This document shows, in pieces, positions 30,576 to 39,427 of a stretch of 42,168 nt of DNA. The notes beneath the pieces were generated by a model. That model worked only from the letters and a program-made list of their open reading frames with translations, made no database searches and was not told where the DNA came from. This DNA comes from Roseofilum capinflatum BLCC-M114 (GTDB lineage Bacteria; Cyanobacteriota; Cyanobacteriia; Cyanobacteriales; Desertifilaceae): positions 1 to 42,168 of the forward strand of contig NZ_JAQOSO010000036.1 in assembly GCF_030068505.1 (NCBI RefSeq). Direction: 5' to 3'. Position numbers and translations under genes: made by a program. Each line of letters begins with the position of its first letter. Positions within the stretch are counted from its first letter, which is position 1.

Positions 30576-32477
30576 TTAAATTCTAAAGCAATTGACGCAG
30601 GCTAGGGTAATCAACAGGACTTCTACATCCCGTTTCATTTCTTTGGTTTGGGATATCACCTCCTCTAACTTGTTTAAGTCTACATATTTAGCTGCTGGAA
30701 GATCGCCCTCCTTCCGGCAAAGCCGATCGCTCAAAACAGGTAGAGCTGCCGGCCATACGCGATCGAGGACGGCAAAAGCAGCAGCTTCTCGTTTAGAGCG
30801 GTTCCATTGTACTGCGGCTGGCAATATACCTTCAACGGCTCTACGCATCAAGGATCGTCCGCACCCCTGCTGTACGAACTGCTCTGGGGGCGTGCCAAGA
30901 CAAAACTCCAGGATGCGTCGGTCGAGTAGGGGGTAAGAATAGAGCAGCCCCTGGCGATCGCCATTGACTGCCCAGGCTTCAATTCGTTTGGTCAAATGCC
31001 CGTTATTGAGCCAACGCCACTGATTTTCTTGAACTCCCGGACTCTCCTGCAAGGAGGGCCCACGCATTGACAAAACGGCATCTTCATGCTGCTGGGCAAA
31101 GCTGGGATTGATGCAGGTTATGGGGTAGCAACTGCTTCTACTGTTCCGGCCGTACCGCCAAGACCAGATCGCTTCGGGAATCAGGGGCAGTAAGACTTTC
31201 TTGTAGGCGACACGAGCATCTAATCTGAGAGCGTATAATAGGTTAGCGCCCTCCTGTTGGGACAAGCAACGAATTTCTCGATGCAGTTTCCTCCAACGTC
31301 CCCGCAAAAATAGCTCTGACCAAAAGCCCCAACCATGACCCGTAATCGCTTCGTCTCCACCCCAGCCCGAAAGCATGATGCGAACGTCATCTTGGGCGGC
31401 TTGCTTCTGGACGAGTTGTTCGCGAAACATCATCTCTGCTGGGTCGCGGCTGAAGTCTCGCATATAAGTTCTGACCACATCCTCCACCTTTAAGTCGATA
31501 TATTGGCATTCAATGCCTTCTTGCTGACAAACGGCCTGGATTAACCGGCGCTCGTCATCGGGGCATTCACCTGTAGCTGGGGGCGGCGGAGACCAGGAAT
31601 AGGCGGTGGGGGTTTTACCTTGCTGGCGGAGCAATTGGGCGGCGATCGCCGTTACACTAGAGGAATCTAACCCACCACTGAGGTGGCAGCCTACCGGGAA
31701 AGGGGTGCGAATGCGGCACTGCACCGCCTCCAAAAGTAACTCGCGCAACTGCTCTGCATAAGCTTCATCCGAGGGAAGACGCACTTCTCTTACATTATTG
31801 AGAGACCAGTATTGAGTCAGTTGGCTACTCTTTGCCGTCACCGTCAATTGATGAGCTGGCGGCAATTTGACAATATCGGCCAAAAACGTCTGGCGTTTTT
31901 CGGGAAAATAGGTGTCTTCCTGCAAATAAGCGGCTAGTAAAGGTTCGTTGGGGCGGTGCGGAACCTCCGAGCGAGCCAGCACCCCCTCAATATCGGAAGC
32001 AAAGATAAAGCTGCGATCGTTTTCGTAGTAATAAAATGGCTTAAAGCCCATATGGTCTCGACCGCAAAAAAGGATCTGCTCTTTTCGATCCCAGAGGGCA
32101 AAAGCAAATTCGCCGATGAGCCGACTTACACAGTCTTGCCCCCATTTTTCGTAAGCCAATAAAATTAGAATACTGTCGGGCATAGTTCGACCCTCGGCAG
32201 GTGGCACGTTTAGCGCTGCCAATAGTTCCTGCCGATTATCGATGCGGGCATCGGCGGTCATCACCCAATTGGGATTCTGCCGATGGGCAATAGGCAATTT
32301 TTCGTGGAGAGATTCGGGAGTGGAGTGTAACATCAAATGACCCAACCCGACGGAATTTTCACACCAAGAACCTTGACCATCTTTACCCCAAGCTGCCATA
32401 GCTCTTCGCATCGGCTCGATGGTCTCTGGGGTGACTGCTGTACCGTCTTTATAAAAAATGCCGTAGATTCCGCTCAA
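30576..32477 (-). CDS. Lasso peptide cyclase (asparagine synthetase B-like, C protein)
   Basis: The 633-residue protein activates the side-chain carboxylate of the precursor with ATP (adenylation) and closes the macrolactam. It begins (M)SGIYGIFYKDG from a TTG start, preceded by GGGAGA. The residue after Met is Ser instead of the Cys nucleophile of true glutamine-dependent asparagine synthetases, as expected for a cyclase that needs no ammonia. The ATP-pyrophosphatase motif SGGLDSSS lies near residue 270, and LSGWGGDEAITGHG near 373. The precursor gene follows directly. The upstream gap of 159 bases to the B2 gene contains a repeat fragment. Confidence 0.92.
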   Translation of the reverse strand: MSGIYGIFYKDGTAVTPETIEPMRRAMAAWGKDGQGSWCENSVGLGHLMLHSTPESLHEKLPIAHRQNPNWVMTADARIDNRQELLAALNVPPAEGRTMPDSILILLAYEKWGQDCVSRLIGEFAFALWDRKEQILFCGRDHMGFKPFYYYENDRSFIFASDIEGVLARSEVPHRPNEPLLAAYLQEDTYFPEKRQTFLADIVKLPPAHQLTVTAKSSQLTQYWSLNNVREVRLPSDEAYAEQLRELLLEAVQCRIRTPFPVGCHLSGGLDSSSVTAIAAQLLRQQGKTPTAYSWSPPPPATGECPDDERRLIQAVCQQEGIECQYIDLKVEDVVRTYMRDFSRDPAEMMFREQLVQKQAAQDDVRIMLSGWGGDEAITGHGWGFWSELFLRGRWRKLHREIRCLSQQEGANLLYALRLDARVAYKKVLLPLIPEAIWSWRYGRNSRSSCYPITCINPSFAQQHEDAVLSMRGPSLQESPGVQENQWRWLNNGHLTKRIEAWAVNGDRQGLLYSYPLLDRRILEFCLGTPPEQFVQQGCGRSLMRRAVEGILPAAVQWNRSKREAAAFAVLDRVWPAALPVLSDRLCRKEGDLPAAKYVDLNKLEEVISQTKEMKRDVEVLLITLACVNCFRI

Positions 32478-32499
32478 TGTTTGCCATCTCCCAAGAAAT

Positions 32500-32575
32500 T
32501 AATGAGTTGTACAACGGGAAATGCCCTCTCCCTACATCCCTCTCCCACGGGAGAGGGACTTCTGCTTAAAAAGGG
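32500..32575. repeat. MITE-like element (family 1), partial copy
   Basis: TTAATGAGTTGTACAACGGG and AATGCCCTCTCCC, then the hairpin CCCTCTCCCACGGGAGAGGG, match the right half of the full copies near 19.9 kb in reverse orientation. It is inserted between the B2 protease and the cyclase genes of the lasso cluster. Confidence 0.75.
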
Positions 32576-32636
32576 GGATTTAGAGAGCTGAAGTGTTGGA
32601 TAATGAAGTATAAATAGTATAAGGTTTGACACAGCC

Positions 32637-33098
32637 CTAGCTACCGAAAAAAGAAATAACCTTAAATTGAGATTCAATTGCGCCACCAGTGATAATTTCT
32701 TGGCCGACTCTGAGCCACGCATGGGCTTCGAGTTTATCGGCATTTTTTTTCAGACCCAGATAGAGGGTGCTGGCAATCTTGCGCCGCCGCAACATGATCT
32801 TAGCGGCGATCGCCTGTGCCAAACAGTTGCTGCGCCAGGGGGTATAGCGGCTGCTGGTGGCGATCGCCCAAGCGATCTGCTCAACTACTGCCTGTTCTGC
32901 TGGCTGAATGCCGTCTTCTGAGGTTTCTTGGTTGAGACCCCCCAAATAGGGCGCGATCCACCGAAAAGGAAAAAGCAGCACGCAGCCTCGCGCTAAACCG
33001 AGCCAGAGAAACGCTTCTAGGAAAGCCATTTTTCTGTGGCTCGGTTGTTGCCAAAATAGAGCGGCTTTATTCTGCAATAATGCGAACCAGTTTTTCAT
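32637..33098 (-). CDS. Lasso peptide leader protease B2 (transglutaminase-like)
   Basis: This is a 153-residue cysteine protease (ATG 33098; ATG 33128 would add ten residues). The family catalytic Cys is in WRSNCLAQAIAAKIMLRRR and the His in AHAWLRVG. The third catalytic residue, normally Asp, lies within the C-terminal half but is not certain. The N-terminal part (FLEAFLWLGLARGCVLLFPFRWIAPYLG, segments AFLWLGLARG and LLFPFRW) is the usual B2 helical region. It cuts the leader from the precursor, guided by B1. The start overlaps the B1 gene, so the two are coupled. Confidence 0.92.
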   Translation of the reverse strand: MKNWFALLQNKAALFWQQPSHRKMAFLEAFLWLGLARGCVLLFPFRWIAPYLGGLNQETSEDGIQPAEQAVVEQIAWAIATSSRYTPWRSNCLAQAIAAKIMLRRRKIASTLYLGLKKNADKLEAHAWLRVGQEIITGGAIESQFKVISFFGS

Positions 33099-33363
33099 CG
33101 ATGATCTTCTGGATAAAAGGCAACACATCTTGCTGACAGGTTCGAGCGTCTACGTCAAACTCCTCTTGCAGCAGGCCGCAGAGTTCGGCCACACTCAAAG
33201 GTTGCTCCAGTAGCTCCCAGATGCGCGTGCCGACTGGGTTCGTACCGTAGTAGCTATCGCTCTCTATGTTCATCATCACCAGTTCGTCCTCCAGATTGGA
33301 GGCCAAAATATCTGGGTTGCGAACGAGTTTTTGAGTCAGAGTAATGGTTTGATTCGATCCCAT
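33067..33363 (-). CDS. Lasso peptide B1 / PqqD-like RiPP recognition protein
   Basis: The 98-residue protein has the PqqD-like RiPP recognition fold: ELVMMNIESDSYYGTNPVGTRIWELLEQPLSVAELCGLLQEEFDVD (segments YYGTNPVGTRIWELL and VAELCGLLQEEFDVD). It binds the leader of the precursor and presents it to B2. ATG 33363 is chosen for its AAGGTG ribosome-binding site; a TTG at 33387 would extend it into the preceding kinase gene. Its 3' end overlaps the B2 start. Confidence 0.92.
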   Translation of the reverse strand: MGSNQTITLTQKLVRNPDILASNLEDELVMMNIESDSYYGTNPVGTRIWELLEQPLSVAELCGLLQEEFDVDARTCQQDVLPFIQKIIDEKLVRIIAE

Positions 33364-33379
33364 AAAAAACACCTTATTT

Positions 33380-34351
33380 TTATTCAAACTCCAGAGAAAC
33401 CCGGTTTCTTTGAGAAACCGGGTTTCTAGCGTTTATAGCCATATCTTCTTCCAGACATTCGATCACTTGGCCGAGGGAAAAATAGCTTTGTGGTCGAACC
33501 ACCCGTTTTACCTTCCTAGAGCCGAGGACTTGAGAAATTTGTTGGAAAACGTTTTCTCTCACGCCCAGACCTTTAATAAATTCTACTCGGAATACATTCT
33601 TCATCAATGCCTCAAACTGTTCCACTTTGGTTAAAGAGGTGACTGAAACCGTGGACACATCAGCAGGGTTGAGCCAATAGATACGGTACAATTTGCTGGG
33701 ATGGCTGGCCAGCAACTCTGGCAAATATTTCGTATATTTGTCTTCTTTGTGCCACACCCGTTGCATGGTCTGGCGATCGTAGTCGAGCTGTTGTAAGGTA
33801 TCGTTCCACAAGCGAATTTGAGCCAAAGCAGGACAAACTTGCGGCCCTTGGTCTGGAGAACAGTCGATCGCACACAAGTCATCGGCTAACATCTGATAAC
33901 CGGTTTTTAGGAATCCAGCCGCTAAGGTTGATTTGCCTGCACCCGAACGACCCAGAAATATAATAGCACCGCGATCGCTCTCAACAGCGCTGGCATGGAG
34001 GATTAAACGACCGCGTTGGTGCAGCAAGGAGCCGAAACCTTGGGAGAAAAGATAGAGACGTATGAGTTCTTCAGGACAACCGGCAGCAGGATCGATGATA
34101 ATCTCTTTGCCATCAAGCACCAAATATTTGGCAATCTCATCCACTTTTAGCAGATAAGCTCCTGGTTTGATTTGACTGAACCAGTCCTCATAGACCGGTT
34201 CTATGAGGCGATCGCTGACAGGGCCAACAGAAATGCGGACATCAAAATCGGAGTCATTGCCAGAGTAGGGGCGCAATTCAGGACAGACTAGCTCAGAGGC
34301 AATATTCAAGCCACAAACCGTATATCGATAGAGAGTGTTCGATTCTTTCAT
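33380..34351 (-). CDS. HPr-kinase-like lasso peptide kinase
   Basis: This 323-residue protein has an HPr kinase-type ATPase core: the HASAVE motif near residue 122, the P-loop GRSGAGKST near 133-141 and LADDLCAID near 157. There is no HPr/PTS context. In paeninodin-type clusters such kinases phosphorylate the C-terminal Ser of the precursor, and the candidate precursor here does end in Ser. The final residues RNPVSQRNRVSLEFE are encoded by a 33-bp hairpin repeat and its flank, so the natural C-terminus may have been extended by insertion. It is the first gene of the minus-strand lasso operon. Confidence 0.88.
   Translation of the reverse strand: MKESNTLYRYTVCGLNIASELVCPELRPYSGNDSDFDVRISVGPVSDRLIEPVYEDWFSQIKPGAYLLKVDEIAKYLVLDGKEIIIDPAAGCPEELIRLYLFSQGFGSLLHQRGRLILHASAVESDRGAIIFLGRSGAGKSTLAAGFLKTGYQMLADDLCAIDCSPDQGPQVCPALAQIRLWNDTLQQLDYDRQTMQRVWHKEDKYTKYLPELLASHPSKLYRIYWLNPADVSTVSVTSLTKVEQFEALMKNVFRVEFIKGLGVRENVFQQISQVLGSRKVKRVVRPQSYFSLGQVIECLEEDMAINARNPVSQRNRVSLEFE
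33395..33427. repeat. 33-bp hairpin (family 2), copy 3, inside the kinase 3' end
   Basis: AGAAACCCGGTTTCTTTGAGAAACCGGGTTTCT (quoted as its arms AGAAACCCGGTTTCT and AGAAACCGGGTTTCT) lies in frame before the kinase stop codon and encodes RNPVSQRNRVS on the minus strand. Confidence 0.88.
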
Positions 34352-34681
34352 AGCAATCCGCTTGTTGAATGTGATGGCTTAGAAAACCGGTTTTTTGAAA
34401 AAACGGGGTTTCTTGCTCCGGCAATATCTGCGCTATCCATTTTTACCTAACCTCTCCATTTTCTCCAACAACGGGGCGATCGCGGTCAATTTTGGCCCAA
34501 TCGATAAGATAGATAAACCGCTCAGATATACTGGTTTAGAGATACAGCAGTTTTCGCTGTTATGGTGTACAGTCTTAACGGCTCAAAGCCATGTACCACA
34601 ACCCTATTCCCTATTCCCTAGCGCGAAGCGCTATATCCGTCTCGGTCACCCATTCAAGTCCCTGTTCAATTATTCCCCATT
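34352..34681. other. Divergent promoter region of the lasso operon and ABC exporter, with repeats
   Basis: I see no convincing gene in these 330 bases. They hold a 33-bp hairpin copy (34381-34413), CCCTATT heptads (34602-34620) and the palindrome TAGCGCGAAGCGCTA (34619-34633). Promoters for the kinase-to-precursor operon (leftward) and the ABC gene (rightward) are expected here. Confidence 0.7.
34381..34413. repeat. 33-bp hairpin (family 2), copy 4, imperfect
   Basis: AGAAAACCGGTTTTTTGAAA followed by AAACGGGGTTTCT matches the other three copies with a few changes. It lies just upstream of the kinase gene, so two copies bracket that gene. Confidence 0.8.
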
Positions 34682-36475
34682 TTGAAAGATAAACTGCAAC
34701 TGCTCAAAAATCTGAAAAGAGCGATCGGTCTAGTGTGGCAGAGTACACCATTTTGGACATCTTGTACGATTATTCTCGTGTTTTTACAAGGTGTATTACC
34801 CTTAGCCTCCCTGTATTTAATGAAGTTACTCATCGATACAGTGACTGCGGGGATTGGCAATGGCATGTCGGCCTTTTATGATGTCCTGAAGATCGTTCTT
34901 CTGGTGGGAATAACGGCACTCATCACCAATCTTTTACGGTCTTTATCGGGATATGCTACCCAAGCTCAATCCCAGATTGTTACCGATTTTGTCAATGATA
35001 TTTTACACAGTAAATCCGTTGAACTTGACTTAGAATATTACGAAAACGCTAATTTCTATAATTCCCTGCACCGCGCTCAACAAGAAGCCAGCTATCGACC
35101 GCAAAACTTACTGAATAATTTGCTACAGTTGGCTCAAAATGCGATTTCTCTGGTGGCGATCGCCGGATTACTGCTTTCCCTCCATTGGTCAATTAGTATC
35201 GTCTTATTAGCCGCAGCACTTCCAGTCTTATTCGTTCGCTTACAGCAGAGCAAAATACTCTATCGACAGCAAAAAACTTGGACAGCAAAAGAACGTATGG
35301 CCTGGTACTTTCACTGGATGCTGACCATCGAAAGTTATGCCAAGGAAGTCCGGCTATTCGATCTCGGAGCTTTGTTCCGAAGACGCTACCATAACCTACG
35401 ACAGGACATTCGTCAAGAAAAGTTAGCTCTGGCTCGAAAACGGGCGATCGCCGATTTTTTAACTCAACTCAGTGGAATTCTCGCTCTTTTTGCCGTATTT
35501 AGCCTTATTGCCTATCAAACCATTCAAGGACAGATCACCCTAGGAAGTTTGGTGATGTATTATCAAGGTTTTCAACGGGGACAGGCATTTTTAGGCCAAC
35601 TTCTGTCTAGTTTTGCCGGTTTATACGAAAATAGTTTATTTCTTTCCCATCTTTACGAATTCCTAGACTTAAAACCCACGATTGCTAATCCGATCTATCC
35701 CCAATGGGTTCCCCAACCCATCAAACAGAGCTTGAAATTTGAAAATGTTTCTTTTCAATATCCCCATAGCAGTCGTCCCTTACTCCAAAACATTAATCTC
35801 ACCATTCCCGCAGGAGAAACAGTCGCCTTAGTCGGAGAAAATGGAGCCGGAAAAACCACCCTAATTAAATTATTATGTCGCCTCTACGATCCGACTTACG
35901 GACGAATTACCATTGATGGCATTGACTTACGGGAATTCAATGTTGTAGATTGGCGACGACAAATTAGTGTGGTATTTCAAGATTATGTCCGCTACAGTTT
36001 AACCGTTCGAGAAAATATTGGTTTGGGAAATATTGCCCACATGGACAATCATCCTGATATTATCGAAGCCGCCCAAAAATCAGGAGCAGAGAAGGCAATT
36101 TCTAGACTCCCTAAAGGCTATGATACCATGTTAGGAACCCAATTTGAGGAAGGAGAAGAATTGAGTATTGGGGAATGGCAAAAAGTAGCGATCGCCCGCG
36201 CCTTTTTGCGTCATGCTCAACTGCTGATTCTCGACGAACCCACCAGCGCACTCGATCCTGAAGCAGAATATGAAGTGTTTGAAAAATTCCGTCAACTGAT
36301 TGAAGGAAAAACGGCTATTCTAATCAGCCATCGCTTGTCTACCGTTAAGATGGTCGATCGCATCTTTGTTTTAGCTAATGGTAGAATTGTAGAAACAGGT
36401 TGCCACGAAGAGTTGTTACATCTCGGTGGAACTTATGCCCGTTTATTTTCTATTCAATCCAAGTATTATCAATAA
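34682..36475 (+). CDS. ABC exporter with fused membrane and ATPase domains (probable lasso peptide exporter)
   Basis: The 597-residue protein starts at a TTG (a start further upstream is possible). It has an N-terminal domain of about six membrane helices (residues 20-310) and a C-terminal ATPase domain with Walker A GENGAGKTT near 395, the signature LSIGEWQKVAIARA near 490 (Ile in place of the second Gly) and Walker B LLILDEPTSALD near 515, then the ISHRLSTV switch His. It is divergent from the lasso operon, and its stop is two bases from the convergent nucleotidyltransferase gene. Export of, and immunity to, the lasso peptide is inferred from context. Confidence 0.88.
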   Translation: MKDKLQLLKNLKRAIGLVWQSTPFWTSCTIILVFLQGVLPLASLYLMKLLIDTVTAGIGNGMSAFYDVLKIVLLVGITALITNLLRSLSGYATQAQSQIVTDFVNDILHSKSVELDLEYYENANFYNSLHRAQQEASYRPQNLLNNLLQLAQNAISLVAIAGLLLSLHWSISIVLLAAALPVLFVRLQQSKILYRQQKTWTAKERMAWYFHWMLTIESYAKEVRLFDLGALFRRRYHNLRQDIRQEKLALARKRAIADFLTQLSGILALFAVFSLIAYQTIQGQITLGSLVMYYQGFQRGQAFLGQLLSSFAGLYENSLFLSHLYEFLDLKPTIANPIYPQWVPQPIKQSLKFENVSFQYPHSSRPLLQNINLTIPAGETVALVGENGAGKTTLIKLLCRLYDPTYGRITIDGIDLREFNVVDWRRQISVVFQDYVRYSLTVRENIGLGNIAHMDNHPDIIEAAQKSGAEKAISRLPKGYDTMLGTQFEEGEELSIGEWQKVAIARAFLRHAQLLILDEPTSALDPEAEYEVFEKFRQLIEGKTAILISHRLSTVKMVDRIFVLANGRIVETGCHEELLHLGGTYARLFSIQSKYYQ

Positions 36476-36477
36476 AG

Positions 36478-37707
36478 TTAACCTTTGAATGAATTCCAGA
36501 GAGATGATATTTTTTTGGGGTCAATCTTATAGGTTTTGATTAACCTAACTATCCGCAGGGGATAATAGAGAAAGAACAAGAACCTGGGCAGAGCAAGAGC
36601 TTCTCGATCGCTTGCATTTACACGAAAAGTAATCTTCAAAACATATTGCAGCTTACTCCATAACGTGATTTCTCTTTTCTCCCACAAACTGACAATATAG
36701 AAGATATAGCTATATTCCATGTTTTTATGATACATATATGCTTCATGTTGTCTGGCAAGTTTCACCACTTCTGGAAACTGCTTCAGCTTTTCTGAAAATC
36801 TTTCAGGAAGGGAAACTTGTAGATAGGTTTGGGCGATCGCAATTCCTAGCAAAAATACGCGATCGTTCTCATCCGTTCCACATTGAGCGATGACTTTCTG
36901 CCAATTTGCTTCTGGATAAGTCTGAATTAAGGCTCCAAAATCACAGATTCTTTTTAATGAATTCCAACTGTCTTTTGCTCCCTGTAGATAACCAAGAGCG
37001 AGACAATTTTCTGGAGAGAAGGTGGCGACTTCTTTACCCGAAAGAGATAAAGTTTGCAAGTTATCGAAAAACGATTCCTTCTCGATCTGTAGATAAAAGT
37101 TTTGTGGCGTTAACTTATAATGCAGGTCGATATTGACTCGGCCATCGGGTAACACCATCTGAGCTTCTCCAATACTCTCTTCAAGTCCACCAAAGTGTTT
37201 GTCATAATACCCTTGCTCGATCAGTACATCTTTAGCTTTAGAATAATCTTCAGGACGCACTAAAACATCCAAATCAGAAAACTCTCGAAGTCCCATATTG
37301 CCATAGGCTAAGTGTGCCCAGATTGGCCCCTTAAAAGGAATAGCTTGGATCTTATGTTCTGCAAATAATTTAAGCGTTTGTAACAATTTATTGGTCAAAA
37401 ATAAATTATACGTCATCCGTTTTTGAGCTTCGTTTTCTATTCTCTCAAATACAGATAAAGGCACGCCCTGTGACTGATTTTGTTTTAGGGTTCGATAGAG
37501 CAGCATAAATACATTCTGATTCACTGCATTTTGAAGCAGAATATCCCAATCTAAATCAGTTCTTAGCAAATCTTGAACGTCAGAAGCCTTGGCTGAATTG
37601 AGTTGAGAACGAATACAGCACAACAGGAATTGATTTTCAGATGAATCAATTTTAGTGGGAGTGGATATTTGCAAGTCTAAGGATGGTTGGTCTATTTTTT
37701 TAATCAT
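36478..37707 (-). CDS. Nucleotidyltransferase-like protein (NTP_transf_5) of the lasso cluster
   Basis: The 409-residue protein has FKGPIWAHLAYGNMGLREFSDLDVLVRPEDY (the GxxxR-x2-SDxDxLV type motif) and NIDLHYKLT, typical of the PF14907 nucleotidyltransferase family seen near RiPP and capsule genes. As I recall the pseudomycoidin pathway of Bacillus, a protein of this kind acts after the kinase and attaches hexose to the phosphorylated C-terminal Ser. A similar step here is an inference. Its DNA is AT-richer than the flanking ktrB gene. It is convergent with the ABC exporter. Confidence 0.82.
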   Translation of the reverse strand: MIKKIDQPSLDLQISTPTKIDSSENQFLLCCIRSQLNSAKASDVQDLLRTDLDWDILLQNAVNQNVFMLLYRTLKQNQSQGVPLSVFERIENEAQKRMTYNLFLTNKLLQTLKLFAEHKIQAIPFKGPIWAHLAYGNMGLREFSDLDVLVRPEDYSKAKDVLIEQGYYDKHFGGLEESIGEAQMVLPDGRVNIDLHYKLTPQNFYLQIEKESFFDNLQTLSLSGKEVATFSPENCLALGYLQGAKDSWNSLKRICDFGALIQTYPEANWQKVIAQCGTDENDRVFLLGIAIAQTYLQVSLPERFSEKLKQFPEVVKLARQHEAYMYHKNMEYSYIFYIVSLWEKREITLWSKLQYVLKITFRVNASDREALALPRFLFFLYYPLRIVRLIKTYKIDPKKISSLWNSFKG

Positions 37708-37835
37708 GTTTTAGTATTATACATTAAAATTGAAATCTATAGTAACCTGATTAACTTAAGGGAAAGTGTTCGGTCACAGATGCAGTGATGGAACCCTTGG
37801 TGATTTATAATGAGCATTGAATCCTAAGCCCATTT

Positions 37836-37856
37836 TTAATTGTTAATTGTTAATTG
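37836..37856. repeat. Three tandem TTAATTG heptads before ktrB
   Basis: Three exact copies of TTAATTG end two bases before ATG 37859. This is the same design as the ATTACTC array at birA, with a different heptad. Confidence 0.85.
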
Positions 37857-37858
37857 AT

Positions 37859-39214
37859 ATGAGTGTTGCCCGTACCATTTGTCTTGGTTTTTTGGCCGTC
37901 ATTGCGATCGGTACACTGTTACTGATGCTACCGTTTGCCATCACCTCAGAAGGTTTCGCCACCATCGACGGGCCCCTCGATTACATGATGAAAGCTCTAT
38001 TTACGGCCACCTCCTCCGTCTGTGTCACCGGCTTATCCATTGTTGATGTCAGTCAATTCTATACTTTTTGGGGACAACTGTTTCTCTGCTTGCTCTTCCA
38101 AGTCGGGGGGTTAGGCTACATGACGGCAACCACCTTTCTGCTGCTGTTGTTGGGGCGACAGTTGGGACTCAGGGATAAACTCGCCATTCAGCAGTCTCTG
38201 GACACTCAGGGGATGGAAGGGGTGGGGCAGTTGGTGCGATCTATTATTGCTGTGACCTTAATTTTTGAGATTACCGGTATCTTTCTCTTAATGCAAGTGT
38301 TTCAACCCGATTATGGCGATGCCCAAGGCTTATGGTTAGCCATTTTTCACAGCATTAGCGCCTTCAATAATGCCGGATTTAGCCTCTTTAGTGATAGTCT
38401 CTCTTCCTATGCTACGTCCACTCCCCTAGTCACTGTAATTACCGCCTTAATTATCCTGGGGGGCATTGGCTATCAAGTGATCATGGAACTCTATACTTGG
38501 TTCTATCGGCGCGTGATTAAGCGCAATCAAGGATTTACTTTTTCCCTCCATTTTAAGATTGTCACCAGTACCAATATCGCCCTGTTTGTGATTGGGGCAC
38601 TCGCCTTTTTTCAAACCGAATTTTATAATCCAGCTACTTTAGACTCCTTGGATCTCTGGGAAAAGGTTTTAGCCGCTTGGTTCCAATCTGTGACCACGAG
38701 AACGGCTGGATTTAATACCATTGATATTGGTCAAATGACCATCACTTCCTTATTTATCACCATTCCCTTAATGTTTATTGGCGCGAGTCCCGGTAGCACC
38801 GGGGGAGGAATCAAAACCACGACCTTTAGAATTTTACTCAGTGCAACTAGAGCCGCTCTGCAAGAGCGAGATCAAGTCTTGTGTTATAAACGGCAAATTC
38901 CCAATGTTTTACTCATTAAGGCGGTAGGGGTGATTATTGCTTCGCTGTTTGTGATTATTTGTGGCACAATTTTAGTCAGCATTGCTTCTGAAGATATTGA
39001 ATTTTTAGCTATCTTTTTTGAAGTTGTTTCTGCCTTTAGTACGGTTGGTTTATCTACGGGAATTACGGCTAGTTTATCTCAATTTTCTAAGCTAGTGATT
39101 ATCCTGATTATGTATATCGGTAGAGTGGGTATTTTATTGCTTATGGCTTCTTTTTATCAAAATACGAAACCCAAGGTTATTCGCTATTCTGAAGAAGATT
39201 TATTAATTGGATAA
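37859..39214 (+). CDS. ktrB: Potassium/sodium-type uptake channel subunit KtrB (TrkH family)
   Basis: The 451-residue membrane subunit forms the K+ pore. The four pore-loop repeats of the Trk/Ktr family are visible: SVCVTGLS near residue 55, AFNNAGFS near 172, TTRTAGFNT near 280 and FSTVGLSTG near 395, each with the filter Gly. The start ATG 37859 follows TTAATTG heptads; the upstream TTG 37847 lies within the repeat. It is followed by its regulatory subunit gene after 213 bases in which I see only AT-rich sequence. Confidence 0.92.
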   Translation: MSVARTICLGFLAVIAIGTLLLMLPFAITSEGFATIDGPLDYMMKALFTATSSVCVTGLSIVDVSQFYTFWGQLFLCLLFQVGGLGYMTATTFLLLLLGRQLGLRDKLAIQQSLDTQGMEGVGQLVRSIIAVTLIFEITGIFLLMQVFQPDYGDAQGLWLAIFHSISAFNNAGFSLFSDSLSSYATSTPLVTVITALIILGGIGYQVIMELYTWFYRRVIKRNQGFTFSLHFKIVTSTNIALFVIGALAFFQTEFYNPATLDSLDLWEKVLAAWFQSVTTRTAGFNTIDIGQMTITSLFITIPLMFIGASPGSTGGGIKTTTFRILLSATRAALQERDQVLCYKRQIPNVLLIKAVGVIIASLFVIICGTILVSIASEDIEFLAIFFEVVSAFSTVGLSTGITASLSQFSKLVIILIMYIGRVGILLLMASFYQNTKPKVIRYSEEDLLIG

Positions 39215-39427
39215 TATTAAGTTCGGGTAATCAATTAAACTATACCAGTCAGGTGGGCAGGGTCTGGTTGTAGAATTGGCTGATGTGGTGAAGAAATTTG
39301 GTTTCTGAGGTCTTGCCCTCTTGAATCCTACCCATCCTTAGATTATCCTAGAAATCATGGACAATAAAAATATAAACTCTAAACTTGAAATTTGGAGTAC
39401 CCATATGAACTCAGGGGAGATCGTGCA

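Noticed and set aside
34349-34439. A 30-codon minus-strand frame starting MDSADIAGARNPV whose stop overlaps the kinase start codon, considered as a second lasso precursor
   Set aside because: It lacks the WxxPxL and Thr leader residues, and half of it is the translated 33-bp hairpin repeat; it has no core with a usable acceptor residue in place.
34395-34685. Plus-strand frame of 96 codons upstream of the ABC exporter
   Set aside because: It runs through a hairpin repeat, heptads and a palindrome, has no ribosome-binding site and no recognisable domain.
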